NCBI GenBank assembly: GCA_049999725.1
Contig: JBNGIS010018902.1
Span: forward strand, 1 to 24,386
Source of the DNA: Haplomitrium mnioides
Taxonomy: Eukaryota > Marchantiophyta > Haplomitriopsida > Calobryales
DNA: 24,386 bases
Direction: 5' to 3'
Part shown: piece by piece, positions 1 through 8,250 of the stretch
How positions within the stretch are numbered: position 1 is the stretch's first letter
How the letters are laid out: every line of letters starts with the position of its first letter
Notes under the pieces: model-generated
The model's input: the letters and a program-made list of their open reading frames with translations, nothing else
The model's database searches: none
Told to the model about the DNA's origin: nothing
Translations under genes and position numbers: made by a program

Positions 1-300
1 GCTTGAAAGTGGTTGAGCAATTGAGGATGTAGTCATCTGGAATACCCACTTTTCTAATAGTGAGCACACAACCTTTTGGGGTATTCAAGCCTGCTACTAT
101 AGGTGGCCCAAGCAAGTCATGTTTCAACACATCAGATTTCAAAAACTTCAGCAAATTAGATTTTCAAAATTAGATTTTAGCCTATGCCAATCAAATTTCA
201 ACAAATCAAATTCAGCACATTACATTTCAGCAAAAAAAATTTGAAGTAAGAAGATAAACTAACCCTTGTGGAAATATAGGAGCCATAAGTTGGACCAAAG
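1..300. other. AT-rich retrotransposon-flank sequence without recognisable gene
   Basis: No coding sequence is recognisable here. Roughly 130-245 is low-complexity sequence with irregularly repeated short motifs of the type TTCAGCAAATTAGATTT and TTTCAACAAATCAAA. It sits directly upstream of the decayed RT reading frame, so it is probably the protease/gag side of the same Ty3/gypsy element or an AT-rich insertion in it. That assignment is inference from position only. Confidence 0.4.
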
Positions 301-925
301 TTGACAAGAGATAAGATTATCCAAGTACATCGGTTTTTGCGTAGCTATTGGAACTATTTTGCTTTTAACATGAAATATCCAAATATCTTTAGAGTACCAA
401 ACATCTATGTTGAGTTGGCAAATGATGCGCTTATTTTTCAGCTTTCATATTACTATAGTATGATGGAGAGGAGTTTGACACAAACTAGATTGGTGGAAGT
501 GTCACTAGATGAATATGTATCTAGTACAATCATGCTAACCAAGAAGGATGTGCATGGAAATTACACTGATAAGAGAATGTGTGGTGATTATTATCTTATC
601 AATTGGCATACCAAATCTCATAAATATGTCATGACCATATCAAAGGAGATATTTGAGGTAATTAGATGGTTAAACCTTTAGCTCATTAGATATGCGAGCA
701 AGGTATCATCAACTACTATTAAAACAAGATGAAAGATAAAAAACAACAATCTTGGACATTGATGCGCACTTGAAAGATTGACTATACTAGTGGTTATTCT
801 TGTCATTTGGGTTGATGAACAAGCCATCTAAATTTCAAAGAGTGATGGATAGAGTTCTTGTAGGTTTAGACTTTGTCAAGTGTTACATTGATCATATTGT
901 AGACTAATAAACAAGTGTGGAAGAG
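301..925 (+). pseudogene. Reverse transcriptase, N-terminal half (host gypsy element, decayed)
   Basis: An open frame from 301 to 681 carries the region just before and including the first RT motifs: a stretch reading KKDVHGNYTDKRMCGDY, the equivalent of the KKDG..RMCVDYR block of gypsy RTs. After a stop at 679-681 further traces follow. SFGLMNKPSKFQRVMDRVL (about 807-863) matches the FGLxNAPxxFQRxMD block, and CYIDHIV (about 882-902) is the catalytic YxDD box with its second Asp changed to His. The frame then reads on to SVEE, where it is cut exactly at the nested insertion. Start 301 is not a real initiation site; the coding trace simply opens there. Non-functional. Confidence 0.8.
921..925 (+). 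repeat. Target-site duplication AAGAG, left copy
   Basis: The five bases AAGAG directly precede the TG that opens the nested LTR. The same five bases directly follow the CA that closes the other LTR (3368-3372). Five-base duplications are normal for Ty3/gypsy integrases. Confidence 0.85.
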
Positions 926-1367
926 TGTATTAGTACAAACATGATGTTGTGCTATTTATAAGAAAATGGAGAGGAGTGAAGGAAGTGGTAAAGGGTTATT
1001 TTTAGGGTTGAATTGAGATAAGATTACTTGTCTTCAAAGTTACTTTTAAAGCTTTTAGAGTTGAAACTAGAAGTGACTTCTAAGTGAGCAATTTTATGGT
1101 TGAAATTAGAAGTGATTTCTAAGTGATCAATTTTAGAATTGAAATTAGAAGTGATTTGTAAGTGAAGAAAGAGGGATGAGACCTTCTTCTCTTGAATAAA
1201 TAAAAGGGTTTTCTAACCCCACTCTTTATTTTGGAGTTCCTCTCAAATCACTTGGGTTCTTTGGTTGCTTGGCTTTTGTTTGCCTTATAGGCATTTGGTT
1301 GAGGAACTATGTTAGAGTTCACTATGAGTTCTTACTCATTTGGATTTGGTTTTTGAGTTCTTTTATA
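926..1367 (+). repeat. 5' LTR of nested chromovirus (442 bp)
   Basis: The LTR starts TGTATTAGTAC and ends TTTTATA, its terminal CA having decayed to TA. It aligns along its length with 2965-3367. Inside are a TATA-like TATTTATA at 953-960 and an AATAAA poly(A)-type signal at 1195-1200, in the order expected of an LTR promoter and terminator. It holds three copies of a roughly 39-bp unit beginning GTTGAAA (1060-1098, 1099-1137, and a partial copy from 1138). Confidence 0.88.
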
Positions 1368-1368
1368 T

Positions 1369-1386
1369 TGGTATCAGAGCTACGAG
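1369..1386 (+). promoter_or_regulatory. Primer binding site, initiator-Met tRNA type
   Basis: One base after the left LTR the sequence reads TGGTATCAGAGC, the standard plant LTR-retrotransposon primer site complementary to the 3' end of initiator methionine tRNA. Bases beyond the first twelve diverge from the usual site. Its position fixes the end of the LTR independently of the LTR-LTR alignment. Confidence 0.8.
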
Positions 1387-1409
1387 TTTTTTTTGGTGGT
1401 GAGTTACAT

Positions 1410-1800
1410 GGAGAATCAAGCAACGATGGTTAAAGCAATGCAACATTGTCTTGAACATCTTTCACGCTTGTTGGAAGTGAGAATGAAAGAAATAACAACT
1501 TTTTGAGAAGAATAGAGTTATAGGCGATTTCCAATGCCAAAAGCATATGATAGGAAGATTAGCTACCACTCTTTGATATCAAGTTGGAGTACAAGTCGAT
1601 AGACTTCCATACCATTCTTGATGCATTATCACAAAAACTGGATCATCGACTAAATACATTTAAGGTTGCAAATATTAGTATATTGGATCTTGATGAAACA
1701 ACCAATGACATAGTGAGTATCATGCATTTTCTATTCGAGACGGTATTCTCTATCAAGGCCATCAAATATATGTTCTATAAGATGATGTGTTTCAAATAGC
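1410..1800 (+). pseudogene. gag remnant fused by deletion to the RNase H tail (nested element)
   Basis: A Met-led frame (about 1410-1505) begins MENQATMVKAMQHCLEHLSR, the position expected for gag. A trace FPMPKAYD follows at about 1528-1551. Directly after it the sequence reads LFDIKLEYKS and then DALSQKLDHRLN (about 1566-1655), the usual RNase H end (EYKxGxxNxxADALSR) that leads into integrase. About 1 kb or more of gag, protease, RT and RNase H is thus missing between two adjacent traces. An open frame continues to 1799 through the linker before the integrase zinc finger. Assignment of the gag part is weaker than that of the RNase H part. Confidence 0.65.
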
Positions 1801-2563
1801 TCATTTACAAGAAGCACATAACATTCCAATCTTTGGGCGTCTTGGAGTAGACAAGACAATAGAGTTACTTCAACGCACTTGGTGGTGGCCAAACCTAGCT
1901 TGAGATGTTCGTGGCTTTGTTCATTTTTATGAAAGTTGTTAGCAAAACAAGACTTCAAATCAAAAACCAACATGTCTTCTTCAACCACTACCAATTACTA
2001 CTGCTTGGTGAGAACATGTAAGTTTAGATCTTGTCACTTTGCTTCCAACCACGCCTCATGGGTATATTGTCATTTGTGGTGTTTGTGAATAAGCTAAGCA
2101 AGCAAATTCATCTAGCATCGACAGTGGATACAGTGGATGCTCCACAATTAGCAAAGATTTACTTTGATATAGTCTTCTGATATCATGGAATGCCAAAGGT
2201 GTTAATATCTGATAGAGATCCACAATTTACTGAGAAGTTTTGGTGAGAGTTGTTCACACTTTTAGATACCAAATTATCTATGTCTATCGCTTATCATCCT
2301 CAAATAGATGGGAAAACTGAACGTGCAATTGCACTGTAGAGGATATGTTTTGCGCATTTATCAATATTCATCACATGGATTGGGACAGTTTCTTACCAAT
2401 TGTGGAGTTTGCATACAGCAACTCCAAACAAGCGAGTACTATATTTTCTCCTTTCTTTTTTAATTTTGGTCAACATCCTCTTGTTCATGATGGTTTGCTT
2501 TTTACTTTCTCTTCCAATATTCCAAATCTTTTTTTTTATCTCATTAGATACTCAAGTCTATAA
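1790..2563 (+). pseudogene. Integrase of nested chromovirus (decayed)
   Basis: The HHCC zinc finger is visible at about 1800-1940: AHNIPIFGRLGVDKTIELLQ, then RTWWWPNLA and ESC-stop-QNK. The second His is Arg and the first Cys is Tyr. The catalytic core follows with VSLDLVTLLPTTPHGY (about 2017-2064), the SDRDPQFTEKFW block with the central Asp (about 2209-2245) and HPQIDGKTERAI with the catalytic Glu (about 2296-2331). The stretch WDSFLPIVEFAYSNSKQAST (about 2382-2441) is the usual region after the core. Stops at 1901-1903, 2244-2246 and 2337-2339 plus frameshifts abolish function. Confidence 0.85.
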
Positions 2564-2756
2564 GTTATCTTGAATTTGGATTGGTCATTTCTCAATTTCT
2601 TAAGTTATTTCTTCCGTTGCGTACAAACTTGATCTTCCTCTCCATATGAAGATTCATTATGTAATCCATGTGTCTAAATTGAAACATTTTGTTTCTAGTC
2701 TATCTTTTTTTCCAAATAGTGTTCAAATTCCTCCTCCACCTATTGTTCTTGATGAT

Positions 2757-2926
2757 CATGAAGAATATGAGGTGGATTATATTTTGGCTAAGCGAATTGT
2801 CAAGCGTAGGTGATATCTTCAATATAAAGTTTTTTGGAAGGGATATTTGCTCTATAATGTTACTTGAGAGTTGTGTTCTAACCTTGAGAATGCTCAAGAA
2901 GTTATTCGATTCTTTGAAATTGTTGG
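2757..2926 (+). pseudogene. Chromodomain at the integrase C-terminus (nested element)
   Basis: The frame reads EEYEVDYILAKRIVKRR, a stop, YLQYKVFWKGY and, after another stop (2865-2867), NLENAQEVIRFF. This is the chromodomain pattern YEVExIL...RR...YLVKWKGY...TWEP..NLxNAxEVI. Chromodomains of this class bind methylated histone H3 tails and steer integration to heterochromatin. A proline-rich linker (PPPPIVLDDH) precedes it, as is usual in plant chromoviruses. The aromatic cage position at TWE is lost to a stop codon. Confidence 0.85.
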
Positions 2927-2964
2927 TTATGACAAGGATGTTATCGATTAGAAGACGATGATTA

Positions 2965-3367
2965 TATAATAGTACAAGCATACTGTTGTGTTATTTATAA
3001 GAAAATAGAGAGGAGTAAAAGAAGTGCTAAAAGAATGTTTTTAGGATTGAATTGAGATAAGACTACTTGTCTTCAAAGTTACTTTTAGAGCTTTTAGAGT
3101 TGAAATTAGAAGTGACTTATAAGTAATCAAATCTAAGGTTGAAATTAGAAGTGACTTGTAAGTGAAGAAAGAGGGATGACACCTTCTTCTCTTGTATAAA
3201 TAAAAGGGTTTCATAGCCCCACTCTTTATTCTAGAGTTCCTCTCAAATCATTTGGGTTCTTTGGTTGTTTGGTTTTTGCTTGTCTTATTGCCATTTGGTT
3301 GAAGAACTCTATTAAAAGTTACTATGAGTTCTTACTCATTTGGATTTGGTCCTTGAGTTCTTTTACA
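2965..3367 (+). repeat. 3' LTR of nested chromovirus (403 bp)
   Basis: The LTR starts TATAATAGTAC (its TG decayed to TA) and ends TTTTACA, followed at once by the duplication AAGAG. It has the same TATA-like motif (2992-2999) and poly(A)-type AATAAA (3199-3204) as the left LTR. It carries one fewer copy of the 39-bp unit (3099-3137 and a partial copy from 3138), which accounts exactly for the 39-bp length difference between the two LTRs. Confidence 0.88.
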
Positions 3368-3372
3368 AAGAG
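3368..3372 (+). repeat. Target-site duplication AAGAG, right copy
   Basis: Identical to 921-925. One copy belongs to the original host RT sequence and the other was made at insertion. Confidence 0.85.
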
Positions 3373-4130
3373 CACGAGAGGCATTTGCAAGTTGTGTTTG
3401 ACAAGCTAAGATACCATGGATTGAAGTTGCATCCACACAAGTGTAAATTCTTTCAAGACTAGGTTGAATATTTATTTCATGTTATTTATCCAAGAGGCTA
3501 GGATGTGCAACGAGCCAAGATAAATGACATTGCTAAAGTTCTTTAACTCATTAATGTGAGTATAGTTTGTGCATTTTTAGTATTGGCTGGTTAGTAGAAA
3601 AGATATATGAAAGTTCAAGCAAAAGGACATTTGACCATGCTCACTAAGTTGGATCAGGAATGAACCTCAAGTGATGACTAGAAGTGAGTCTTGTGAGAGT
3701 GCATATTGATTTCAACTCATATTATAAGAAGTTATATTGCATAATGATCATTTTAGCTATACATTCATTGGAGTGGAGCAATGTTGAGAGGGATGTTTAA
3801 CACAAAAAGATCATAGAAGAGAAACGTTTGCGGTATCTTTTGCTAGCAGATCAAATAATTCAATAGAGGATGAGTATAGTTGATATGATATAGAGTGTTT
3901 AGTAGTACTATTGTACTTATTTGGTACTTTTTTCACTTTGGTGATGGATCATAAGCCCCTCAAATAGTTGATGGAATATAATAAATTCATTGGAAAACTT
4001 GTACATCGGGCATTGTTGTTGTAAGAGTATGACTTTCAAGTGGTCTATAAATCTGATATAACTAACTTAGATGCAGATAGACTGAGCTACAACCCATCCA
4101 CAAGCCAAAATAATGAAACTAGTGTGGGTT
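3373..4130 (+). pseudogene. RT C-terminal half and RNase H (host gypsy element, decayed)
   Basis: The frame resumes in register with the part left of the nested element: HERHLQVVFDKLRYHGLK, then KCKFFQD, stop (3460-3462), VEYL, and TMLTKLDQE (about 3636-3661) from the thumb/connection. RNase H is seen as FASRSNN (about 3837-3857), LVMDHKPLK, stop (3965-3967), LMEYNKF, and EYDFQVVYKSDITNLDADRL (about 4025-4084), the pattern of gypsy RNase H ends. Stops at 3460, 3965 and 4022 replace Gln, Trp and Gln codons expected in the family. Non-functional. Confidence 0.82.
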
Positions 4131-4479
4131 GACATAAGAAATCAAATAAAGAGATGGTGTTAGATTGGTATGCATTTGCCTTCCTTTCTTGGATGCTAGT
4201 TTGGAGTGAATTGGTGGTTTCCTCTATCGATAGAGTTATTGTTGAGACATCAATAATAGACAAAGTTGAGAATTCCAACCTGAATTAAGATATTCACAAT
4301 GATAAACATGTGATTGAGTATCTCTACACATGTTTTTTGAGTGAATAGCTTGATGCTAATGAAAGAGACATAATCCAATAGTGAGCTAAAAGATTCATAT
4401 AGGAAGAAACTCAAATTTTAAGAGTTTAGAATGATTATAAAGTAAATGTAGTGTCAATATATGCAACGTCTTGTAGTGA

Positions 4480-5480
4480 TGCGTCATGCCTATAAAGAGT
4501 TTGGTTATTTTGATGTGAAGCACACATATAGCTTATTACAGACTCAATACTAGTGAAAAGGTATGAATATTGATGTGCAACAACATGTAGTCAAGTGTGG
4601 TGTATAATAGAGTACAAACATCATTCAATCTTTCCACTCCTCAATTTTAGCCACTATCTATTATAGGTTTGAAATATCGTTGGAGCTTGGATTTTGTTGG
4701 TCAAAAAACTTTGACTCAACACCACAACTGAAATGTGTTGTTAATGGTGGAGCACTTCTCCAAAGTGGATTGAACTGGTAGCATTGCTAGATAAAACAAG
4801 TAGATGAGTGGATGTAACTTTCTTAGATTGAGTATACATCTATTTAGCAACATATCTTGAAGTGTTGATAGATCAAAGTACTAAAGTTTATGGTGAGTTT
4901 GAAATTTTATATAAATAAACTCTTATTGATTATCGTATTACTTCTAGAGATTATCATAAGGCAAATGGATTGGCTAAGCAAGTGGTTGAGACTGTGAAGA
5001 GAGCATTGCGCAAGTATAGCTTGCAAGCTAGTCACCATTGGGATTGGGATCTTCAGTCATAGTAGATGGCTATGGGTTGCCGATTTAGTAAGCAAACAAC
5101 GTTGGTATTTTTTTCACTTTATTTCTTATTGTATTAGAAGGAGCTTAGTCTATCGTTGTCTAGTTGTTACAATGTTGTTATAGTTATAGATTTGGATGAT
5201 CTGGATGTTTGGATCTAAGTATGTTTGGAGAAAGCACGAGTACTTGAGAGAGTCATACCCATGGCTTTTGACAACCTAGCCATTGCCCAATATTGAGATG
5301 CCTTGCAATATGCTACCATTTGTGGAGGTGAGTATCACACTACAATTTGGAGGTTTTATCTTGGTGACTATATGTATTTCTAATAGACCACATCCACCAC
5401 ACTTAATGTCACTACTTGGCATCAAATTTTGTGTGTAGGGTAGGAATCTTATAAGTCAATGGTCATAATGGTATGATATA
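4480..5480 (+). pseudogene. Integrase and its C-terminal domain (host gypsy element, decayed)
   Basis: Traces in order are LLMVEHFSK (about 4739-4765) and LIDYRITSRDYHKANGLAKQ (about 4923-4982), then VVETVKRALRKY and HHWDWDLQS from the region that ends the core. Next come IDLDDLDVWI, VIPMAFDNLAIAQY (about 5250-5291) and YHTTIWRFYLGDYMYF from the C-terminal domain. Stops and frameshifts interrupt every block. Between about 4130 and 4480 only weak traces remain. This C-terminal domain leads straight into the PHD-like finger, with no chromodomain between them. Confidence 0.78.
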
Positions 5481-5490
5481 AAAGTATCAT

Positions 5491-5715
5491 GTGCGCAATT
5501 ATATACCTTGTCATATTCCAAGCATTGATGGTACTATGGATCCAAGTTTAGCACAAGTTCTTATAGGTTTGAAGTGCATGTTATGTGGGTCTTCTAAGGG
5601 AAGGTCCACTATGTTGATTTGTGATAGATGTTATAAAGAATGGAATATGTTATGTTTAAGACCATCATTGGTTACTATTCATGGAAGATCATGGTTTTAC
5701 CTTTACTATTCATAG
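5491..5715 (+). pseudogene. PHD-type zinc finger at the pol C-terminus (host gypsy element)
   Basis: The 74-codon frame starts in the last integrase-tail block (RNYIPCHIPSIDG) and then reads CMLC, eleven residues, CDRC, four residues, N, two residues, C, then GRSWFYLYYS. This is the C4HC3 spacing of a PHD finger, including the conserved Trp before the last Cys pair. The His position is Asn and the last two Cys are Tyr (TAC and TAT, each one G-to-A step from a Cys codon), so the fold is lost in this copy. PHD fingers read histone H3 tails. I infer a targeting role like that of chromodomains, not shown by sequence. The residual frame is not an independent gene. Confidence 0.7.
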
Positions 5716-6769
5716 AACAATTAGTTTCTATTGAGCTCTATGGTTGGTATAGATAATAGAAGAGTGAATAATATAGTTCTATTGCACTTGGCTTTCTAGT
5801 CTTTATAATACTATGCGTATATCAATCTTTTAGAAGATAGATTTCTAGTTAGTGTTAGAAAACTTGACCACTAGATAAAGAGGCAATTGAAAGATTATTC
5901 TATATTGGAAGATGTTGTGAGTGTTGTTCCATCTTCAAGAGAATCAAGTCATGGTTCCAGCCTATGTCATAAAAAGTATGCTATTATTAGGTGACGCTTC
6001 TATATAGGTAATAGGTGAAATGCATATAATCAAACATTGGCTCAATTCAACCTACTTATTGGATGTAGTGAAGGTTGGCTCATGTGTTCATCATCTATGA
6101 TTGAGATAGACCAATCTCATGCCAGCAGAGGTGGGGAAAGAACTTATGATAGAACTCAACAACCACCATCTCTCACTATGGATAGTATTCTGGATGTCGA
6201 ACACTAAGCTCAAATGGTGAAAAATGATGATAGACTATTATTAGCCATTGTCAACAATGTGGGTTTGGCTACGATAACATTGCATATCATTTTTACCTTC
6301 CGTCTTTATATGCTTATAAGAATGTAGGTCTAGGTCTTATATGGGATAAAAAATTACAGCAACTAATAGAACCCCATGCAGATGAGAGAGAAATGGCTAT
6401 GGGGTTTCTCATTGGCATTATAGTAGCACTTTTAGTGACTGAAGACTTACAAATATATGCTTTGGAGAAAGTTATGGACCTAAATCACCTCATATATATT
6501 CTCATTATTAGATAGGTTGAGCAAATGTAGAGATGTGTAGAAGAAAGACAAAGAATGTATGTAAAAGAGAGAAAAAAAATGTATGGAAATGAGAGACAAA
6601 GAGTGTAAAATTTTCTAAAAGTTTACAAGGATTGTTTTGCATCTAAGATGAAGAAGCTAAGAATGTTGAAGAATCAATAGATCATAATTTTGTTGGGTAA
6701 TGATTCCTTTATTTTTTTTTTGAGGTCTTATTATTACAGTAACATAAAGAGGTCATTGATTAAGAGTAT
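5716..6769. other. AT-rich, probably retroelement-derived stretch, no gene
   Basis: No intact reading frame or LTR is recognisable. Partial frames suggest former coding sequence: one near 5900-5990 reads DYSILEDVVSVVPSSRESSH. Another near 6390-6600 holds an Arg/Glu/Lys-rich run (QRMYVKERKKMYGNERQR) that could be a gag or linker coiled coil. The stretch lies between the PHD finger of one gypsy copy and the RT trace of the next, so it probably holds the end of the first and the start of the second. Confidence 0.4.
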
Positions 6770-7805
6770 AAGCCATGATTTATTGGAGGTTTAATTGGTG
6801 GAAATATTGCATAGAGAATATGCATCTACTTGATTTATACTAGCTAAAAAGGATAGATTTGGCAATTATATGGATAAAAGAATATGTGGAGGCTATTGTC
6901 TTATCAACTAGAAGAAAAAATCTAAGTGGCATATTGTACCATTAACTAAATGCCACAATAATTATGTGTTATTGATGGTGGAGCATTTCTCTAAGTAGAT
7001 AAAGTTTGAAACATTGCTAGTAAAAATCCAGCAAAAAAGTTGCTTGTACATTTTTTGATATGGTATTGAGTTCCTATCACGCATTTTCTGAAATTCTTTC
7101 AAATCAATGAACTAAGCTCATGGGATTATTTTAGTTCTTGTATGTCCAAACTTTGGTTGACTATCAAACTACTTTGAGAGACCATATGATAGATGATGTC
7201 TTGGCTGAAAGAGTGGCTAAAAATGTGAAAAAATGATTGTGAAAGTATAAGTTGCAATAGAGTCATTTGAGATAGTGAGATCTCCTATTACCATAGGTAG
7301 GAATAGGGTATTAGTTCAGCCATCAAGCTTTTTTAGCTATATTTTCATCGTATTTCTTATTGTTTATCTTATAGCCAACTTTAACGGTTATTACATATCA
7401 AGAAGTTGCTCAAGTATTGAATCATGATATCTTTGAAGTGTGGGTTTTAGTCTATTCTCATATTGAATCATGACATCTTTGAAGTGTGGGTTTTAGTCTA
7501 TTCTCATATAGCATTGCTTTTTAAGACAGTAATATCTATGGTTTTTGACAATTTAACCATAGCCCAATATAGAGATACTTTCAGATGTACCACTATTAGA
7601 GTTGGAAGATACAAACCAACAATTAAAGAGATTTAGTATTAGAGATTATGCATATCTGCAACTCACGTTGCACCAACTTCTTTAGATATGACAATTGGTC
7701 ATATAATTTTGAAAGTTAAAAGCAATGTTGGATTTGAAGTTTGGATGTTGGAAGTACGCATTGGCAAAGTTTGCAAAGACCATGTCAAGAACTTTGTTCC
7801 TTACC
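6770..7805 (+). mobile_element. Second, internally deleted copy related to the host gypsy element
   Basis: The RT entry block appears as AKKDRFGNYMDKRICGGYCLIN (about 6843-6908; compare KKDVHGNYTDKRMCGDYYLIN in the first copy). It runs almost at once (about 6950) into integrase: LLMVEHFSK (about 6971-6997), VDYQTTLRDHMIDDVLAERV, VFDNLTIAQYRDTF (about 7531-7572), TTIRVGRYKPTIKEI and CKDHVKNFVPYR (about 7770-7805). The rest of RT and all RNase H are absent, so about 1 kb is deleted. The matching blocks show it belongs to the same family as the first copy. Downstream, a weak trace GLSCLLS could be the first PHD Cys pair with one Cys lost, but this is not convincing. Non-functional. Confidence 0.72.
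7415..7506. repeat. 46-bp tandem duplication
   Basis: Two adjacent 46-base copies (7415-7460 and 7461-7506) begin TATTGAATCATGA and end TCTATTCTCA. I see a single T/C difference between them. The duplication lies inside the decayed integrase of the second gypsy copy. Near identity in otherwise strongly decayed sequence means the duplication is recent. Confidence 0.9.
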
Positions 7806-8250
7806 GTTTTTCCAATATTATTGACCTCTGAATTAGAAGTGATGGTTTGAGTTGTTTGTTGTCTTGATCACCACAAAAAGTAGGCACCAATTCAAGAGGG
7901 TATTCCATGTGTTCTCCAAACAACTTCAAGAAACCAAAAGGGTCGATGAGTATACAAATATACAACATTGTATTACTTTGCTATTGAAACTCGAGTAACC
8001 AATGCTCTATTGAAACCTTAATATAGGCAAAAAAGTTGACCCTCAATTGAATATAGCCGTAGAAAACGAAATAATTGGTCGACTTAGGGTTACAGTGTAA
8101 GTGTGTACACAGGCATCTTGCATCTCCCGTGCTCTGGTGGTCACTGCTGTGCGTCTGCTGCTTTGAAAGCGCTCCACGTTCTTTCCCTTCCTTCGGGTTT
8201 CTTGTATTACTGCATCGCAAAGCAGAAGCTGCGCAAAGAAATCTGTAGGT
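7806..8250. other. Retroelement edge and upstream region of the SR-cyclophilin gene
   Basis: From about 7806 to 8040 the sequence stays AT-rich with no gene recognised. From about 8080 composition shifts towards that of the gene body, which suggests the boundary between repeat and gene lies near there. This stretch must hold the promoter and 5' UTR of the gene starting at 8251, but no TATA box or transcription start could be assigned with confidence. Confidence 0.4.

Larger units (their letters stand above)
926..3367 (+). mobile_element. Nested, internally deleted Ty3/gypsy chromovirus with both LTRs
   Basis: Two LTRs (926-1367 and 2965-3367) flank a 1.6-kb interior, and the whole is bounded by the 5-bp duplication AAGAG. 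After the left LTR comes a primer binding site, a short gag-like remnant, then the tail of RNase H, a complete but broken integrase and a chromodomain. Most of gag, all of protease and RT and most of RNase H are missing, the join lying near 1555-1566. The element is therefore non-autonomous and, with several stops in integrase, dead. Integrase plus chromodomain places it among chromoviruses. It inserted in the same orientation as the host element and splits the host RT between two codons (VEE / HERHLQ). Confidence 0.88.
1..5715 (+). mobile_element. Old Ty3/gypsy retrotransposon (host element), split by a nested insertion
   Basis: Recognisable pol domains run in the order RT (301-925, resuming at 3373), RNase H (about 3700-4130), integrase (about 4480-5480) and a PHD-type zinc finger (5575-5709). 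RT-RNase H-integrase order is diagnostic of Ty3/gypsy rather than Ty1/copia. The reading frame is broken by many stops and frameshifts and cannot be expressed. The part between 926 and 3367 belongs to a younger element inserted into the RT. No LTR of this host element could be identified, so its true ends are unknown; the left end may lie outside the window. The right limit given is the last recognisable coding trace. Confidence 0.82.

Noticed and set aside
5491-5715. Independent small host gene for a PHD protein
   Set aside because: The frame begins inside the recognisable integrase tail, and its decay pattern matches the element, so it is the end of pol and not a separate gene.
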